Assembly (NCBI GenBank): GCA_014192545.1
Contig: BJHL01000002.1
Coordinates: forward strand, 574,863-638,862
Reading direction: 5' to 3'
DNA: 64,000 nt
Source: Phycisphaerae bacterium
GTDB lineage: Bacteria > Planctomycetota > Phycisphaerae > Phycisphaerales > UBA1924
The first letter of the stretch is position 1, and every line of letters starts with the position of its first letter. The notes beneath the pieces were generated by a model that did no database searches, was not told the DNA's origin, and was given only the letters and a program-made list of their open reading frames with translations. Of the stretch, positions 63,100-64,000 are shown one piece after another. A program made the position numbers and the translations under genes.

Positions 63100-63707
63100 G
63101 CTTCTGGATTGGACGGGGGGTTGGATTGGGGGTTGGGTTGGGGATTGCCGAGGCGCTCGAGGAGCCAGGCGCGGGCGAAGCGCCATTCGCGTTCGATGGT
63201 GGAGAGTGAAAGGCCGGTGACGCTGGCGGTTTGTTCGTTGGTGAGGCCAGCGAAGAAGCGGAGTTCGACGAGTTCGGCTTTGCGCGGGTCGGCTTGTGCG
63301 AGTTGGAGAAGGGCGTCGTCGAGGGCGAGCAGGTCGAGGCTGGTGGGACCGCGAGAAGGGTCGGGGATGTCGAGCGTGAGGGAATGCTTGTTGATGTCGC
63401 CGCCTCGTTTGTCGGTTTTCTTTTCGCGGGCGTGATCGATGAGGACCTGGCGCATGACTTTGGCGGCGAGGCGGAAGAAGTGGTCGCGGTCGTTGACGTT
63501 GGCGGGTGAGCCACTGACGAGTTTGACGTAGGCCTCGTTGACGAGGGCGGTGGGTTGGAGGGTGATGGGGCCTTCGGAACGCATCATCGCGCCGGCGAGG
63601 GCGCGGAGTTCGCGGTAGACAACCGGGAAGAGAGCGGCGGCAGCGTTGCTGTCGCCTTGGGCTGAGCGCTGGAGGAGGAGGGTGATGTCGCCAGCGGGTT
63701 CGGGCAT
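63096..63707 (-). CDS. ECF-type RNA polymerase sigma factor (kinase-associated)
   Basis: A 203-residue sigma factor. Region 2 is clear (LFPVVYRELRALAGAMMRSEG, PTALVNEAYVKL, HFFRLAAKVMRQVLIDHARE) and region 4 has the helix-turn-helix LTNEQTASVTGLSLSTIEREWRFARAWL. The pattern matches the planctomycete ECF group usually encoded next to a Ser/Thr kinase, and the two genes overlap by 4 nt here. The start at ATG 63705-63707 is chosen; an upstream in-frame extension contains no family sequence. Confidence 0.85.
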   Translation of the reverse strand: MPEPAGDITLLLQRSAQGDSNAAAALFPVVYRELRALAGAMMRSEGPITLQPTALVNEAYVKLVSGSPANVNDRDHFFRLAAKVMRQVLIDHAREKKTDKRGGDINKHSLTLDIPDPSRGPTSLDLLALDDALLQLAQADPRKAELVELRFFAGLTNEQTASVTGLSLSTIEREWRFARAWLLERLGNPQPNPQSNPPSNPEA

Positions 63708-63917
63708 GCGCGGGTCCGAGCGGTGGGCGGTTGTTGCGAGAAGGGTAGTGCGTGCGGTGCTGCCGGGTTGCTTGGGGGAACGTGGTTGAGGTGGGGAGAA
63801 TTTTTTTTGAAATCGTGAAGGGTGAGGACCGCAAACAACGCGAGGTGGTGTGCGGTGAACCGCTCTGGCCTCGTATCGGGGGCCGAAAGACACGCTGGTT
63901 AGAAACGGAGGTATTCC

Positions 63918-64000
63918 ATGAACATGATGATGAAGATCGTTGGTCCGATGGCACTGGTGGCGATGGCGGGTGCGAGCGCACTTGCGCAGTGCGATGAACC
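63918..64000 (+). CDS. Secreted protein, N-terminal fragment cut by window edge
   Basis: 27 residues (MNMMMKIVGPMALVAMAGAS...) form a signal peptide ending ALAQ, after which CDEP begins the mature part. GGAGG stands 6 nt before the ATG. The family cannot be told from this piece. It diverges from the sigma-kinase pair. Confidence 0.65.
   Translation, partial: MNMMMKIVGPMALVAMAGASALAQCDE

Noticed and set aside
63100-63981. Extension of the kinase gene upstream by nearly 300 codons
   Set aside because: It overlaps the whole sigma factor gene in another frame and is Arg/Pro-rich noise; the ATG at 63099 gives the normal kinase N-terminus.

Overview
This 64 kb window looks like ordinary chromosome of a GC-rich planctomycete, most likely of the Phycisphaerae/Phycisphaerales. 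The reasons are an ECF sigma factor overlapping a Ser/Thr kinase with a large C-terminal region (60484-63707), secreted proteins that end in paired Cys-bounded dockerin-like modules (14881-17142, 39502-41214), several membrane proteins with a CxxC...CPECG zinc ribbon, a BatA/VWA protein, a DUF4139 protein, a PhoX-type phosphatase and prepilin-type proteins. The taxonomic call is inference from gene content, not from a marker gene. I found no rRNA, tRNA, CRISPR array, prophage or transposase.

Layout. 1-9.7 kb: an exported transglutaminase-like protein, then a minus-strand block (RecX, a TPR protein, two zinc-ribbon membrane proteins and a paralogue whose C-terminal domain resembles type II secretion pseudopilins), followed by two decaying genes (a SpoIIE/PP2C-type phosphatase remnant and a zinc-ribbon membrane protein with an in-frame TGA). 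9.7-17.1 kb: a sugar-phosphate isomerase/epimerase-like protein, a two-domain PTPS/QueD-family enzyme, exported glutathione peroxidase, a P-domain adhesin-like protein, a tRNA-binding-domain protein and a 753-residue repeat protein. 17.1-25 kb: a free-standing copy of the C-terminal domain of B12-dependent ribonucleotide reductase, class III fructose-bisphosphatase, a beta-propeller protein, methylisocitrate lyase, heme O synthase and a SulP transporter. 25-36 kb: a small TPR-like protein probably starting at ATT, BatA/VWA, PhoX, thioredoxin-like protein, glycosyltransferase, exported beta-carbonic anhydrase, enoyl-CoA hydratase, RsmG with a Gly/Arg-rich extension, and small membrane proteins. 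36-50 kb: a PAS/LuxR-type regulator, GpmI, a dockerin-ended secreted protein, an Mla-like ATPase plus MCE protein, NUDIX hydrolase, rhomboid protease, YgfZ, GNAT acetyltransferase and a large FAD/Fe-S dehydrogenase. 50-64 kb: DUF4139 protein, three small TM/prepilin proteins, a DUF4442 hotdog protein, a polytopic membrane protein overlapping queG tail-to-tail, an endonuclease/exonuclease/phosphatase protein coupled to queG, PrpD, the kinase-sigma pair, and the start of another secreted protein.

The genes are mostly housekeeping and do not form one pathway. prpB and prpD supply two methylcitrate-cycle steps. fbp and gpmI are glycolytic/gluconeogenic. rsmG, ygfZ, queG and the tRNA-binding protein act on RNA or Fe-S maturation.

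The most unusual content lies between the genes. (1) Fourteen starts have a TANNNT hexamer (13 of 14 are TAC or TAA/TAT variants of one pattern) only 5-9 nt upstream, which points to leaderless transcription. These are mostly cytoplasmic enzymes, whereas exported proteins usually carry Shine-Dalgarno sites. (2) A dispersed palindrome with a CARAGC loop and a conserved GTGGCACG flank occurs three times (8.2, 36.6 and 58.7 kb). (3) Short tandem arrays with a period near 8 bp recur in at least ten intergenic places, including a roughly 100-bp inverted array at 46.96-47.06 kb, arrays that supply the stop codon of two reading frames, and pyrimidine-rich arrays directly before leaderless promoters.
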